Shown here piece after piece: positions 15,970-23,132 of a stretch of 35,306 nt of DNA. The position numbers and the translations under genes are program-made. Under the pieces are notes generated by a model that was not told where the DNA came from, ran no database searches, and was given only the letters and a program-made list of their open reading frames with translations. Position 1 is the first letter of the stretch. Each line of letters begins with the position of its first letter. The stretch spans positions 1 through 35,306 of the forward strand of contig JANQFJ010000325.1 in NCBI GenBank assembly GCA_028277915.1, read 5' to 3'. This DNA is from Saprospiraceae bacterium (GTDB lineage: Bacteria > Bacteroidota > Bacteroidia > Chitinophagales > Saprospiraceae).

Positions 15970-16917
15970 TTGATGATGATTTTAAAAAAAATATTTCATT
16001 CAATATTCGTCGTTTTGGTTTTAATTTCTTGTAAAAAAGAACATGTTAATCCTTATGAAAATCAAAACTTGCTAGAGGAGAACACTATTCAGCAAGAGGC
16101 TTTGGATCCCTCTTCGATTGAAGGGCTGCACGCCAATATATTTGGAAAAACCTGTGCAAACTCTGGTTGTCACGATGGCAATTTTGAACCAGATTTCAGA
16201 ACGATTGAAAGCACTTATAACACATTGGTTTTTCAGCCAATAATAAAAAATGATTTGCAAGGGACGTATGAATTTCGTGTTCTTCCTGGAAATGTAGATC
16301 AATCTCAGCTGATCGCTCGGCTGACTTATGACATTGATGATAATTCGGGAGTCATGCCACTGGTGATCGAGCCTGACTCCGATTGGCCGGAAAAATCTGA
16401 AGAATATATCCAAAACGTAAAAGTCTGGATAGCTAATGGTGCAAAAGATGTTTTGGGAAACAGCCCGACAATTGCTAACGGATTGCCACAGATGCAAGGA
16501 GTAATCGGAAAAGGAACGACTTGGAATGACCGCGAAGATGGTGGGCAAGGGGCTTTGAGAATACCGCTTTCACAAAATTCTTTGGAATTATATTTTGCCT
16601 TTTCTGATGACGAAACGACAGCAAATAATTTTTCCAACAACAAAATTAGGTTTTCTATGGATCGAGATGGTTTTGAAGGTATAGCAGAGCAAAACCTGGA
16701 AATTTTAACTACACCAGTCCAACATGAAAGCTATTACGGAGGACAAATTAATTATTATCACAAAATCACGATCAACCCTCACAACTATGCTTCACTTGGT
16801 GAAAAAGTTTTTTTCAGGGTTTATGTTAAAGATGCTGACAATCCGGTCACGGAAATTCCCTCGGATGGAGGGGCTTATTATATTAAAGATTATTTTTCAT
16901 TTACGATCATCGAGTAG
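15970..16917 (+). CDS. Lipoprotein with a cytochrome-c-like (PSCyt1-type) domain and a CX4CH motif
   Basis: A 315-residue lipoprotein (lipobox L-I-S-C, lipid Cys C21). Residues about 50-160 look like a cytochrome-c-like domain: C62-A-N-S-G-C67-H68 as haem attachment site, a possible distal Met in G-V-M-P (M129), and the closing block V-W-I-A-N-G-A (152-158), typical of planctomycete cytochrome C (PSCyt1) domains. The spacing between the two Cys is four residues instead of two. CX4CH haem sites are known in some multihaem cytochromes, but haem loading here is inference. Residues about 175-315 form a second, beta-rich domain that I do not recognise. The gene starts 8 bases after the previous stop codon; three consecutive Met codons make the exact start uncertain by two codons. 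Confidence 0.75.
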   Translation: MMMILKKIFHSIFVVLVLISCKKEHVNPYENQNLLEENTIQQEALDPSSIEGLHANIFGKTCANSGCHDGNFEPDFRTIESTYNTLVFQPIIKNDLQGTYEFRVLPGNVDQSQLIARLTYDIDDNSGVMPLVIEPDSDWPEKSEEYIQNVKVWIANGAKDVLGNSPTIANGLPQMQGVIGKGTTWNDREDGGQGALRIPLSQNSLELYFAFSDDETTANNFSNNKIRFSMDRDGFEGIAEQNLEILTTPVQHESYYGGQINYYHKITINPHNYASLGEKVFFRVYVKDADNPVTEIPSDGGAYYIKDYFSFTIIE

Positions 16918-16920
16918 AAA

Positions 16921-17379
16921 ATGAATAAATTCAGTAAAAATCGACTGTTATTTTGTTTTTCCGTGATTTTGATTTTTGGATGTACGAAAATCTCTGATGA
17001 ACCATTCTATGATTTATCTCCCAGAATAGAATTGGTAGAAGTGACGAATGAAACAGTTGTCCAATTTATAGATTCCATTTTTGTTACAATTTTGTATGAA
17101 GACGGTGATGGTGATTTGGGAAATACAGATCCGGATGTGAATTCCATTTTTGTGAAAGACAGCCGACTGGAAAACGCAGACGAATATTATCTGGGACCAC
17201 TTGCTCCTGCAGGTGAGAAAATCTCGATCAATGGCACGTTGAATCTAAAACTTTCCCCTACTTTTTTGCTGGGGAATGGGACACAGGAAAACATGGTTTT
17301 AACCATTTATCTCGTTGACAGGGCTGGAAATCAGAGCAATACTATTGAAACACCACCAATTACCGTTTTAAAAGAATAA
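16921..17379 (+). CDS. Small lipoprotein with an Asp-rich loop
   Basis: A 152-residue lipoprotein whose signal ends in L-I-F-G-C (Cys about 21). The mature part reads as one beta-sandwich domain: V-T-I-L-Y-E-D-G-D-G-D-L-G-N-T-D-P-D near residues 57-74 is an Asp-rich loop suited to calcium binding, and V-D-R-A-G-N-Q-S-N near the C terminus resembles the last strands of Ig-like domains. Such proteins are widespread and unnamed in Bacteroidota. The ATG begins three bases after the previous stop codon, so translation is closely coupled to the haem-motif lipoprotein, and the giant surface protein follows after 19 bases. A role as an accessory or anchor protein of that complex is inference. Confidence 0.7.
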   Translation: MNKFSKNRLLFCFSVILIFGCTKISDEPFYDLSPRIELVEVTNETVVQFIDSIFVTILYEDGDGDLGNTDPDVNSIFVKDSRLENADEYYLGPLAPAGEKISINGTLNLKLSPTFLLGNGTQENMVLTIYLVDRAGNQSNTIETPPITVLKE

Positions 17380-17398
17380 TAGCAAAGCACCCAGACCG

Positions 17399-20300
17399 AT
17401 GAGAGCAATAATCTTACAACTCACATGTCTTATGATGGCCGGAATAAGCCTGGCTCAGGCTGAATTTTATATGAGCAACCAAACCGTTGATGATTGTAAA
17501 GGAATTTTATACGACAGTGAAAATGGAGATATTAGTGGAAACTATGATCATAACGAAAATTATACTTTTACCATCTGCATCCCAGGGACACAAACAATTG
17601 TAATGGAATTCTATGAGTTTTGCACTGAAGAAATGTTTGATTTTATTACAATTTACGATGGACCAGATACGATGTCAACGATTATTTTTGGACCTCACTC
17701 GGGAGAAATTGAACCGCCATTAATTACTGCTTACAGCGGTTGTTTAACAATTAACTTTACAAGTGACCCCAATGTGGCTTGTACAGGATGGGAAGCTGAA
17801 TGGTGGGTGGATGTCATTGAACCATTACCACCAAATATTCTACCCATAACCAACCTTCCATGCGAGAGTACATCAATGACTGTCACTTTCGATGAACAAA
17901 TTCCGTGTGATTCGATTTATGTCTCAGCATTTAGCATTTTGGGTCCTCAAATACCAGGGGTTGTAAGTGTCAGTCCAAACCCATGTTCGGGGGGAACGAC
18001 TAATTCAGCTATAATCAATTTTACAGAACCACTCGCAGTGAGTGGAAATTACCAGGTGACCTTTGTCTCTTATAAAGTTGATGAATGCGGAGAGGTTCAT
18101 GAGTTGATTTCAACAGGGAATTTTTCTATAATCGATTGCCCACTTTTTGTGTCTTTGGATACTGAAAATGATGAGATTTGTGAGGGAGATTGTACAACAA
18201 TTACTTCTTTTGTTTCGGGAGGTTTGGCAGGAACCTATTCCTACACGTGGAGTCCCGTAAATTCAAATAGCGATTCCGTTGTTGTTTGTCCAACTACTAC
18301 TACCTCCTATACATTATTGGTTTCAGATGCAAATGGTTCTACCGCTGAAGATGTTATTACGATCACTGTTTTAGCATCTCCTGCTATTGATGGAGGAGAC
18401 ATTACAGTATGTCAAACAGATGACCCATTTTTCCTTTCAGCAATGCCACCCGGAGGAGAATGGGTTGGGGATGGAGTTATTGATGAAAATACAGGAGAAT
18501 ATGATCCAGGATTAGTATTGAACGCATCAGATGTAGTCACTTACACAGATTTGAATGGTTGTTCTTCATCGATAAATGTTTCTTTAATTGAACTTGATCC
18601 GGGTACCGATGATGCGGCATGTCCTGGTTCTTTGCCGTTTTTTGTTTCAGGTGGAAATCCTGTGGGAGGAACCTGGTCAGGACCTAATATTCAATCTGAT
18701 GGATTATTTACACCACCTCCAACTACGGGGAGCTTTGAAGTAACTTATACCCATCCAAATGGCTGTTCGGGTAGTAAGTTTATAAATATTGATACGATTA
18801 CAATGCCATTGATTGATTCTATTTGTCAATCAGATCTTCCTTTTGCAATCCCTGTGATTCCTTTTGGAGGGGAATGGTCGGGGTCAGGAATAGTAGATAT
18901 TGATTTTGGAATGTTCGATCCGGATAGTGCAAATATAGGCAACAATGTTTTGGTTTATAATATTAATGGCTGCTCAGATTCATTGACTATTTTTGTTAAA
19001 GAAATTGATGCTGGATATAGTTTTTCAGCATGCCCAGAAGAGATTCCTTTTAATATTCCAGGAAACTGGAGTCCGGCTGGTGGGGTTTGGCAAGGAGTAG
19101 GAATTATTGACTCAGCCACAGGGTTGTACGACCCGTCTTTGTTGCCAAATGGTTCAATTGATACCCTTTATTACACAGCCAATGGTTGTACAGATATTAT
19201 TGGAGCATTTATCAGGCAAACGGAAATTCAGGTGGACAATTTGATTTTTTGTTTAGATGATGATCCTTTTGTGTTAAATAGACAAAACACAGGACGTCGC
19301 CCATGGGGAGGTATCTGGTCCGGTCCTGGTGTTTTCAACATTGGAGGAAACAATTGGGCTTTTGATCCGGCAACTGCTGGTGTAGGCCAGCATGTTTTAT
19401 ACTATGAAGCCAATACCTGCATAGATAGCATGTCTTTGGAAGTGTTTGCTATTCCAATAATTAACAACGAAACGATTTGTGTTGCTGAATCACCTATTGC
19501 ACTATCGGCAAATCCACCGAATGGTTACTGGAGCGGTGTAGGGATAATAAATGGCGATGGAGGAATTTTTGATCCGGCAGTCGCGGGAGTTGGTAATCAT
19601 ACTGTTTATTTTGAGTCAAACGAAGGGTGTGACGCACAAGGGACGGTAACTGTGATTCCTTTCGAGGAGGCCATCTTTGGTAATTTGGATAGTTTTTATT
19701 GTTTTAAAGATACCATAATTGACATTATGGCTAGTCCCCCTGGAGGCCAACTCCTCATCGATGGGGTTGCTGCCATACAATTTAATCCCGCCTCAATTGG
19801 TCCTGGTAATCATATCATTGAATATAGCTTAGGGCAAGGGGCTTGTTTTAGCTCGTCTGAGGTAGAAATTGAAATTGGACTACCCGTTAGTATTTCCTTG
19901 CCTTTTGGCCAGGATTCTATTTGTTATGGTGAAAATATTTCTATTTCTGCATTGGGTTCAGGAGGAATTAATCCGAGCAGTTATACCTATACCTGGAACC
20001 AGGGGCTAGGCTTTGGAAGTACTCATTTTGTCAATCCTTTGAATACCACAACATATTCTGTTTTGGTAGAGGATGGTTGTTCTGAACCTGCATCAGCAAA
20101 TTTGACTGTTTTTGTTCATCCTCAGATTTTGACTTCATTTACAACGGGAGAACCTGTCTGTTTTGTTGATACCACATGGGCTACCATCAATGCATCACCT
20201 CCAGCAGAGTTTGATTCTATTTGGGATAGTGACCCACCTACTTTTGGACCAACGATTGAGAGTAATCCGGTATCTTATAATGTATCGGTCACAAATGTTG

Positions 20301-20887
20301 AAACCAATTGCAGTGTTGAAAGCAGCATAACGCTACCGGGGTTTAATCCAATACGAGCCAATTTTGGAATTTCGCCAAATGTGGATTGTATTTCAAGTTT
20401 TGAACCCGAAGTTGAACTCCTGGATTTTAGTGTAGGTGGTATAAATGGTTACTGGGATTTTGGTGACGGAAGTCCAACCGAATCATATAATCTGGGAGAA
20501 AATCTAAGTCATGTTTTTCCGGATTCCGGTGTATTTACCATTTTATTGCATATTGAAAATGAAGGGTTTTGTGAGTCTGAGTACGAATTGGAAGTGTGTG
20601 TAAAACCGGAGCATACCCTCTTTGCACCCAATGCCTTTACACCAAATTATGATGGTAAAAACGATTTCTTTCAATTCAAAGGGATCGGAATAGATAAAAT
20701 TTCATTTCAAATTTATAATCGTTGGGGGCAAATTGTATATGAAGGAAAAGACATCGATGATGTTTGGGATGGAAAATATAAAAACAAAATAGTACCCCCT
20801 GGAGTGTTTACCTTTTTAGCGAAATACACGACAATTTACAATCCAAATACGCAGTTTAAAAAAGGCTTCGTGACGGTTGTTTATTAA
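17399..20887 (+). CDS. Large T9SS-secreted surface protein: CUB, seven repeats, PKD, type B sorting domain
   Basis: An 1162-residue cell-surface or secreted protein. Its order is signal peptide (about 1-21), CUB-like domain (about 30-137), Ig-like domains (about 140-320), seven Cys-bounded repeats of about 70 residues (about 335-825), another Ig-like stretch with Y-T-Y-T-W (about 830-905), a PKD domain with Y-W-D-F-G-D-G-S (about 1015), and the T9SS type B (gliding-motility-associated) sorting domain F-A-P-N-A-F-T-P-N-Y-D-G-K-N-D-F-F to the C terminus (about 1075-1162). Each repeat follows C-x-x-x-x-P-F ... P-x-G-G-x-W-x-G-x-G-I ... F-D-P ... N-G-C, suggesting one disulfide per unit. No enzymatic domain is visible, so adhesion or binding is the likely role. 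It is the last gene of the operon and ends three bases before a converging gene, with no terminator seen between them. Confidence 0.9.
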   Translation: MRAIILQLTCLMMAGISLAQAEFYMSNQTVDDCKGILYDSENGDISGNYDHNENYTFTICIPGTQTIVMEFYEFCTEEMFDFITIYDGPDTMSTIIFGPHSGEIEPPLITAYSGCLTINFTSDPNVACTGWEAEWWVDVIEPLPPNILPITNLPCESTSMTVTFDEQIPCDSIYVSAFSILGPQIPGVVSVSPNPCSGGTTNSAIINFTEPLAVSGNYQVTFVSYKVDECGEVHELISTGNFSIIDCPLFVSLDTENDEICEGDCTTITSFVSGGLAGTYSYTWSPVNSNSDSVVVCPTTTTSYTLLVSDANGSTAEDVITITVLASPAIDGGDITVCQTDDPFFLSAMPPGGEWVGDGVIDENTGEYDPGLVLNASDVVTYTDLNGCSSSINVSLIELDPGTDDAACPGSLPFFVSGGNPVGGTWSGPNIQSDGLFTPPPTTGSFEVTYTHPNGCSGSKFINIDTITMPLIDSICQSDLPFAIPVIPFGGEWSGSGIVDIDFGMFDPDSANIGNNVLVYNINGCSDSLTIFVKEIDAGYSFSACPEEIPFNIPGNWSPAGGVWQGVGIIDSATGLYDPSLLPNGSIDTLYYTANGCTDIIGAFIRQTEIQVDNLIFCLDDDPFVLNRQNTGRRPWGGIWSGPGVFNIGGNNWAFDPATAGVGQHVLYYEANTCIDSMSLEVFAIPIINNETICVAESPIALSANPPNGYWSGVGIINGDGGIFDPAVAGVGNHTVYFESNEGCDAQGTVTVIPFEEAIFGNLDSFYCFKDTIIDIMASPPGGQLLIDGVAAIQFNPASIGPGNHIIEYSLGQGACFSSSEVEIEIGLPVSISLPFGQDSICYGENISISALGSGGINPSSYTYTWNQGLGFGSTHFVNPLNTTTYSVLVEDGCSEPASANLTVFVHPQILTSFTTGEPVCFVDTTWATINASPPAEFDSIWDSDPPTFGPTIESNPVSYNVSVTNVETNCSVESSITLPGFNPIRANFGISPNVDCISSFEPEVELLDFSVGGINGYWDFGDGSPTESYNLGENLSHVFPDSGVFTILLHIENEGFCESEYELEVCVKPEHTLFAPNAFTPNYDGKNDFFQFKGIGIDKISFQIYNRWGQIVYEGKDIDDVWDGKYKNKIVPPGVFTFLAKYTTIYNPNTQFKKGFVTVVY

Positions 20888-20890
20888 GAT

Positions 20891-21520
20891 TTATTCGATT
20901 TCCAGAACGTCTAAAATTTCATCGAGCTGGTCAAAGGATTTATAACCGATTTTTTCTTCTTCGCCGCCCTTTAAACTCAATCCGTAAATATTGACTGATT
21001 CAAGGATCTCATTCAATTGAGCCGCTTCAAAGTCGATGCTCAAAATGATTTTAAAACGATTGCAGAGTTCTTTTAAAGCATTTAGTTTTGAACCAACAGA
21101 ACTCCACGAAATGTTATTTTTCGAATAATTTAAAAGAAAGATATCAACGTTTGCCGAATCTGACTCCAGGGTTGATCTCAGGTCATAATAATCTTCTTCA
21201 GTTTCAACGACAATTTCCTTGATAAGTGTAGCTTCTTTTAAATCCAGAGAGTCCACTTCCGTATACATCCCAACCTGAACAACGTCCAAATCCAAAAAAT
21301 CAATTGCCGCATTAATTTCACTGCTATCTTGCATACCAAATTCACCAACGATCTTCGGTCCTTCGAGCCATTCTTTGATCGCTTTGATATTTTGAGGATG
21401 AATAAAGTTTTCAGTGCCTGCATCAAGATTGAAACCGAGCCATTCAACCTCTCTGGCAGCAAAATACCGAGCATCTGTCAAGTTTGTAATCTGGCTGGCT
21501 TTAATTCTGGTTTTCAACAT
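20891..21520 (-). CDS. TrpF-like barrel protein lacking the catalytic residues
   Basis: A 209-residue protein that follows the fold pattern of phosphoribosylanthranilate isomerase. R-I-K-A-S-Q-I-T-N-L-T-D-A-R (5-18) aligns with the TrpF start V-K-I-C-G-I-T-x-x-x-D-A, and L-S-L-K-G-G-E-E-E-K-I-G-Y-K near the C terminus aligns with the phosphate-binding S-S-G-V-E-x-x-P-G-x-K-D. The catalytic Cys is replaced by Ser9 and the conserved Gly by Gln, and the G-G-T-G motif after the general-acid Asp is absent, so isomerase activity in Trp synthesis is unlikely. No other trp gene is nearby. The gene lies between the T9SS operon (3 bases, converging) and an alkyltransferase-like gene (divergent). Function unknown. 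Confidence 0.65.
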   Translation of the reverse strand: MLKTRIKASQITNLTDARYFAAREVEWLGFNLDAGTENFIHPQNIKAIKEWLEGPKIVGEFGMQDSSEINAAIDFLDLDVVQVGMYTEVDSLDLKEATLIKEIVVETEEDYYDLRSTLESDSANVDIFLLNYSKNNISWSSVGSKLNALKELCNRFKIILSIDFEAAQLNEILESVNIYGLSLKGGEEEKIGYKSFDQLDEILDVLEIE

Positions 21521-21561
21521 AGCTTAATAAAATGTGTTTTAAATTTTGATGCAAAAGTAGT

Positions 21562-21569
21562 TATTTTTG
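21562..21569 (+). promoter_or_regulatory. Candidate -7 element of the alkyltransferase-like gene
   Basis: TATTTTTG matches TAnnTTTG. No TTG sits at the standard distance upstream. A transcription start near 21575 would exclude the ATG at 21574 and favour the ATG at 21595. Confidence 0.35.
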
Positions 21570-21594
21570 GAAAATGAAATTCAAAAAGAATACA

Positions 21595-21927
21595 ATGAGT
21601 GAGAACAGTTATTTTGAAGATGTTTATGAAGTCACGAGACTGGTTCCATTTGGAAGAGTGACGACCTATGGGGCTATTGCCAATTATTTGACTTTGGGCT
21701 CTGCAAGGATGGTCGGCTGGGCCCTGAATAAAAGTTTTACAGGAGAGAATGTTCCTGCGCACAGGGTGGTCAATAGGAAAGGAGAGCTTTCTGGAAGAAA
21801 CCATTTTCCGGCTCCCGGTCTGATGCAGGCGCTTTTGGAAAATGAAGGTGTGCAAGTTGAAGATAACGTCATCCAAAATTTCAAAAAACACTTTTGGGAT
21901 CCAAATGAAGAACTGGGTGATTTATAA
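21595..21927 (+). CDS. Alkyltransferase-like protein (MGMT fold, active-site Cys replaced)
   Basis: A 110-residue protein equal to the DNA-binding domain of O6-alkylguanine-DNA alkyltransferases. It carries P-F-G-R-V-T-T-Y-G-A-I-A (18-29), the S-A-R-M-V-G-W-A-L helix with the arginine finger (37-45), and V-P-A-H-R-V-V (53-59) in place of the active motif P-C-H-R. Ala replaces the alkyl-accepting Cys, so it cannot repair by alkyl transfer. Alkyltransferase-like proteins (ATL, for example YbaZ with P-W-H-R) bind O6-alkylguanine and direct the lesion to nucleotide excision repair. The start at 21595 is chosen from the promoter position; an in-frame ATG at 21574 would add seven residues. It is transcribed divergently from the TrpF-like gene. 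Confidence 0.88.
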   Translation: MSENSYFEDVYEVTRLVPFGRVTTYGAIANYLTLGSARMVGWALNKSFTGENVPAHRVVNRKGELSGRNHFPAPGLMQALLENEGVQVEDNVIQNFKKHFWDPNEELGDL

Positions 21928-22009
21928 AAATTGTGTTTTCTCAACAATAGAAAAGCAATTATTTCCTTTATAAAAGACAATTGATTAATACCGAAACGAA
22001 TATTTTACG

Positions 22010-22444
22010 ATGAACAAAAAAATATTTTATCCTTTCCAGCTATTCCTCCTTTTATCACTTTCTAATTTGTTGGCGCAGTCTCCTGCTGGTGTATGGAAAA
22101 CTATCGACGATGGAACAGGAGAAGCCAAATCGCATGTTGAAATTTATGAGCATAACGGACAATTTTTTGGAAAAATAGTAAAGTTGTTGAGTTCAGACCC
22201 GGATACTGTTTGCGATGAATGTTCGGGCGATAAAAAAGACAAACCAGTACTTGGAATGGTAATTCTCGAAGCGTTAAAACCAGTTAGAGATTATTGGGGG
22301 AAAGGTACCATTTTGGATCCTGCAAATGGGAAAGAATACGGTTGCAGTGTTTGGTTTGAAAATGGTAAAAATAAAGAACTAAAAGTTCGTGGAAAGCATT
22401 GGACAGGGCTTTACCGGACTCAAACCTGGTACCTCGTGAAATAA
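22010..22444 (+). CDS. Exported DUF2147 family protein
   Basis: A 144-residue protein with a signal peptide (cleavage after about L-L-A-Q) and a single DUF2147 domain. The family pattern P-A-G-V-W-K-T-I-D-D-G-T-G (about 25-37), the K-S-x-V-x-I-Y-E strand, L-E-A-L-K-P (about 78) and G-x-I-L-D-P-A-N-G-K-x-Y (about 100-111) are all visible, with the closing strand W-T-G-L-Y-R-T-Q-T-W. The fold is a lipocalin-like beta barrel; biochemical function is unknown. C-D-E-C (about 67-70) is an extra Cys pair in the loop and might form a disulfide. The gene stands alone with gaps on both sides; no terminator or consensus promoter was found. Confidence 0.85.
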   Translation: MNKKIFYPFQLFLLLSLSNLLAQSPAGVWKTIDDGTGEAKSHVEIYEHNGQFFGKIVKLLSSDPDTVCDECSGDKKDKPVLGMVILEALKPVRDYWGKGTILDPANGKEYGCSVWFENGKNKELKVRGKHWTGLYRTQTWYLVK

Positions 22445-22502
22445 CCTGTTTTATTTTGATGTTTTGTTAGAAATGTTAAAGTTTTCACTGAACCTCAGTG
22501 TT

Positions 22503-22541
22503 TTAAGGCTTGGTTAAGAAGTTCTTAAAAAAAAGTTAAGG
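22503..22541 (+). promoter_or_regulatory. Array of four TTAARR repeats at exact 11-bp period
   Basis: TTAAGG (22503), TTAAGA (22514), TTAAAA (22525) and TTAAGG (22536) start exactly 11 bases apart, and the middle pair also forms the palindrome TTAAGAA-G-TTCTTAA (22514-22528). The array ends 13 bases before a -7 element. Direct hexamers on one face of the helix are the layout of OmpR/PhoB-type response-regulator sites (Bacillus PhoP boxes are TTAACA at 11 bp). The binding protein is not known. Confidence 0.55.
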
Positions 22542-22554
22542 AAAGCACAATATT

Positions 22555-22562
22555 TACTTTTG
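22555..22562 (+). promoter_or_regulatory. -7 element of the 78-residue protein gene
   Basis: TACTTTTG matches TAnnTTTG exactly. No TTG lies at the -33 position, which instead carries the last repeat of the 11-bp array. A promoter that needs an activator would look like this. Predicted leader is about 60 bases. Confidence 0.5.
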
Positions 22563-22627
22563 GAAGTGTGTTTTATGGGTGAACTTTTAAATCAGAAAAT
22601 TATTTATTCACCTTTAAAAATGCCTAG

Positions 22628-22864
22628 ATGGATCGAAAATTTACAAAAAATCATTTAATTAAATTCATTTACAAAGAAACCACTGTTGCTGAAACAATGG
22701 CGATCAACGAGGCTTTGAATGAAGATTTCGAGCTGTTGGAAAAATACCACGAATTGATGCAAGGATATCATCAATTACCTCAAGTAAAATTCAATCCAAC
22801 GGAGTCTTCTATCCAGTCTATCTTGCGCCATAGCAAACAAACTTCAGTGGAACCACAGCACTAA
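22628..22864 (+). CDS. Small acidic-helical protein, 78 residues, function unknown
   Basis: A soluble protein with no signal peptide or membrane segment. It is predicted helical with a central run E-A-L-N-E-D-F-E-L-L-E-K-Y. Its opening H-L-I-K-F-I-Y-K-E-T-T-V-A-E resembles the N-terminal segment of Bacteroidota anti-sigma-like proteins (L-x-x-F-I-Y-x-E), but there is no zinc motif and no membrane anchor, so an anti-sigma role is only a suggestion. The second half holds a short S-x-x-S-I-Q-S-I-L-R-H-S helix. Start, length and codon use look normal, and a strong terminator and a promoter with an unusual repeat array frame it as a single-gene unit. That makes it a real gene despite its size. Confidence 0.75.
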   Translation: MDRKFTKNHLIKFIYKETTVAETMAINEALNEDFELLEKYHELMQGYHQLPQVKFNPTESSIQSILRHSKQTSVEPQH

Positions 22865-22884
22865 AAACAAATTGTGCTACACTT

Positions 22885-22930
22885 AAAGCCCTTAATGGTT
22901 GATCGAAATACCATTAAGGGCTTTTTCTTT
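22885..22930 (+). terminator. Terminator after the 78-residue protein gene
   Basis: Arms AAAGCCCTTAATGGT (22885-22899) and ACCATTAAGGGCTTT (22910-22924) form a perfect 15-bp stem with a 10-base loop, followed by a T-rich tract. Confidence 0.92.
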
Positions 22931-23016
22931 TGAGAAACTTCATGAGAAGTACTATCTTGTAGCTGCATTCCAACCGGCGAAAAACCAACATTCTTTTTTA
23001 AAAAATTCTGTTAAAC

Positions 23017-23047
23017 TTGTTTTTTAAAAACAAAAAGTTTATTTTTG
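23017..23047 (+). promoter_or_regulatory. Promoter of recA
   Basis: TTG (23017-23019), 20 bases, TATTTTTG (23040-23047): a full consensus match. The predicted start near 23054 gives a leader of about 80 bases. Confidence 0.65.
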
Positions 23048-23080
23048 TTTTGATTTTAAATTTTTTGTTGAAACAACCTG

Positions 23081-23104
23081 CGTACTTCAAATAAACGAAG
23101 TACG
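23081..23104. promoter_or_regulatory. Inverted repeat in the recA leader
   Basis: CGTACTTC, eight bases, GAAGTACG: perfect 8-bp arms placed downstream of the predicted promoter and 28 bases before the recA ATG. A shorter GTTG-AAA-CAAC lies just upstream. It could be an SOS operator or a leader hairpin; it is not a LexA box that I can name. Confidence 0.45.
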
Positions 23105-23132
23105 ACTTCTTTAAACCGCTAAATTTTTAGAA

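Noticed and set aside
16072..16548. Minus-strand open frame of 158 codons opposite the CX4CH lipoprotein
   Set aside because: Antisense to a gene with lipobox and domain motifs; the composition looks like reverse-strand translation and no promoter is visible.
17399..20887. Repeats of the large surface protein as a recent DNA-level expansion or mobile repeat
   Set aside because: The seven units share only protein-level motifs; the DNA of neighbouring units is not nearly identical.
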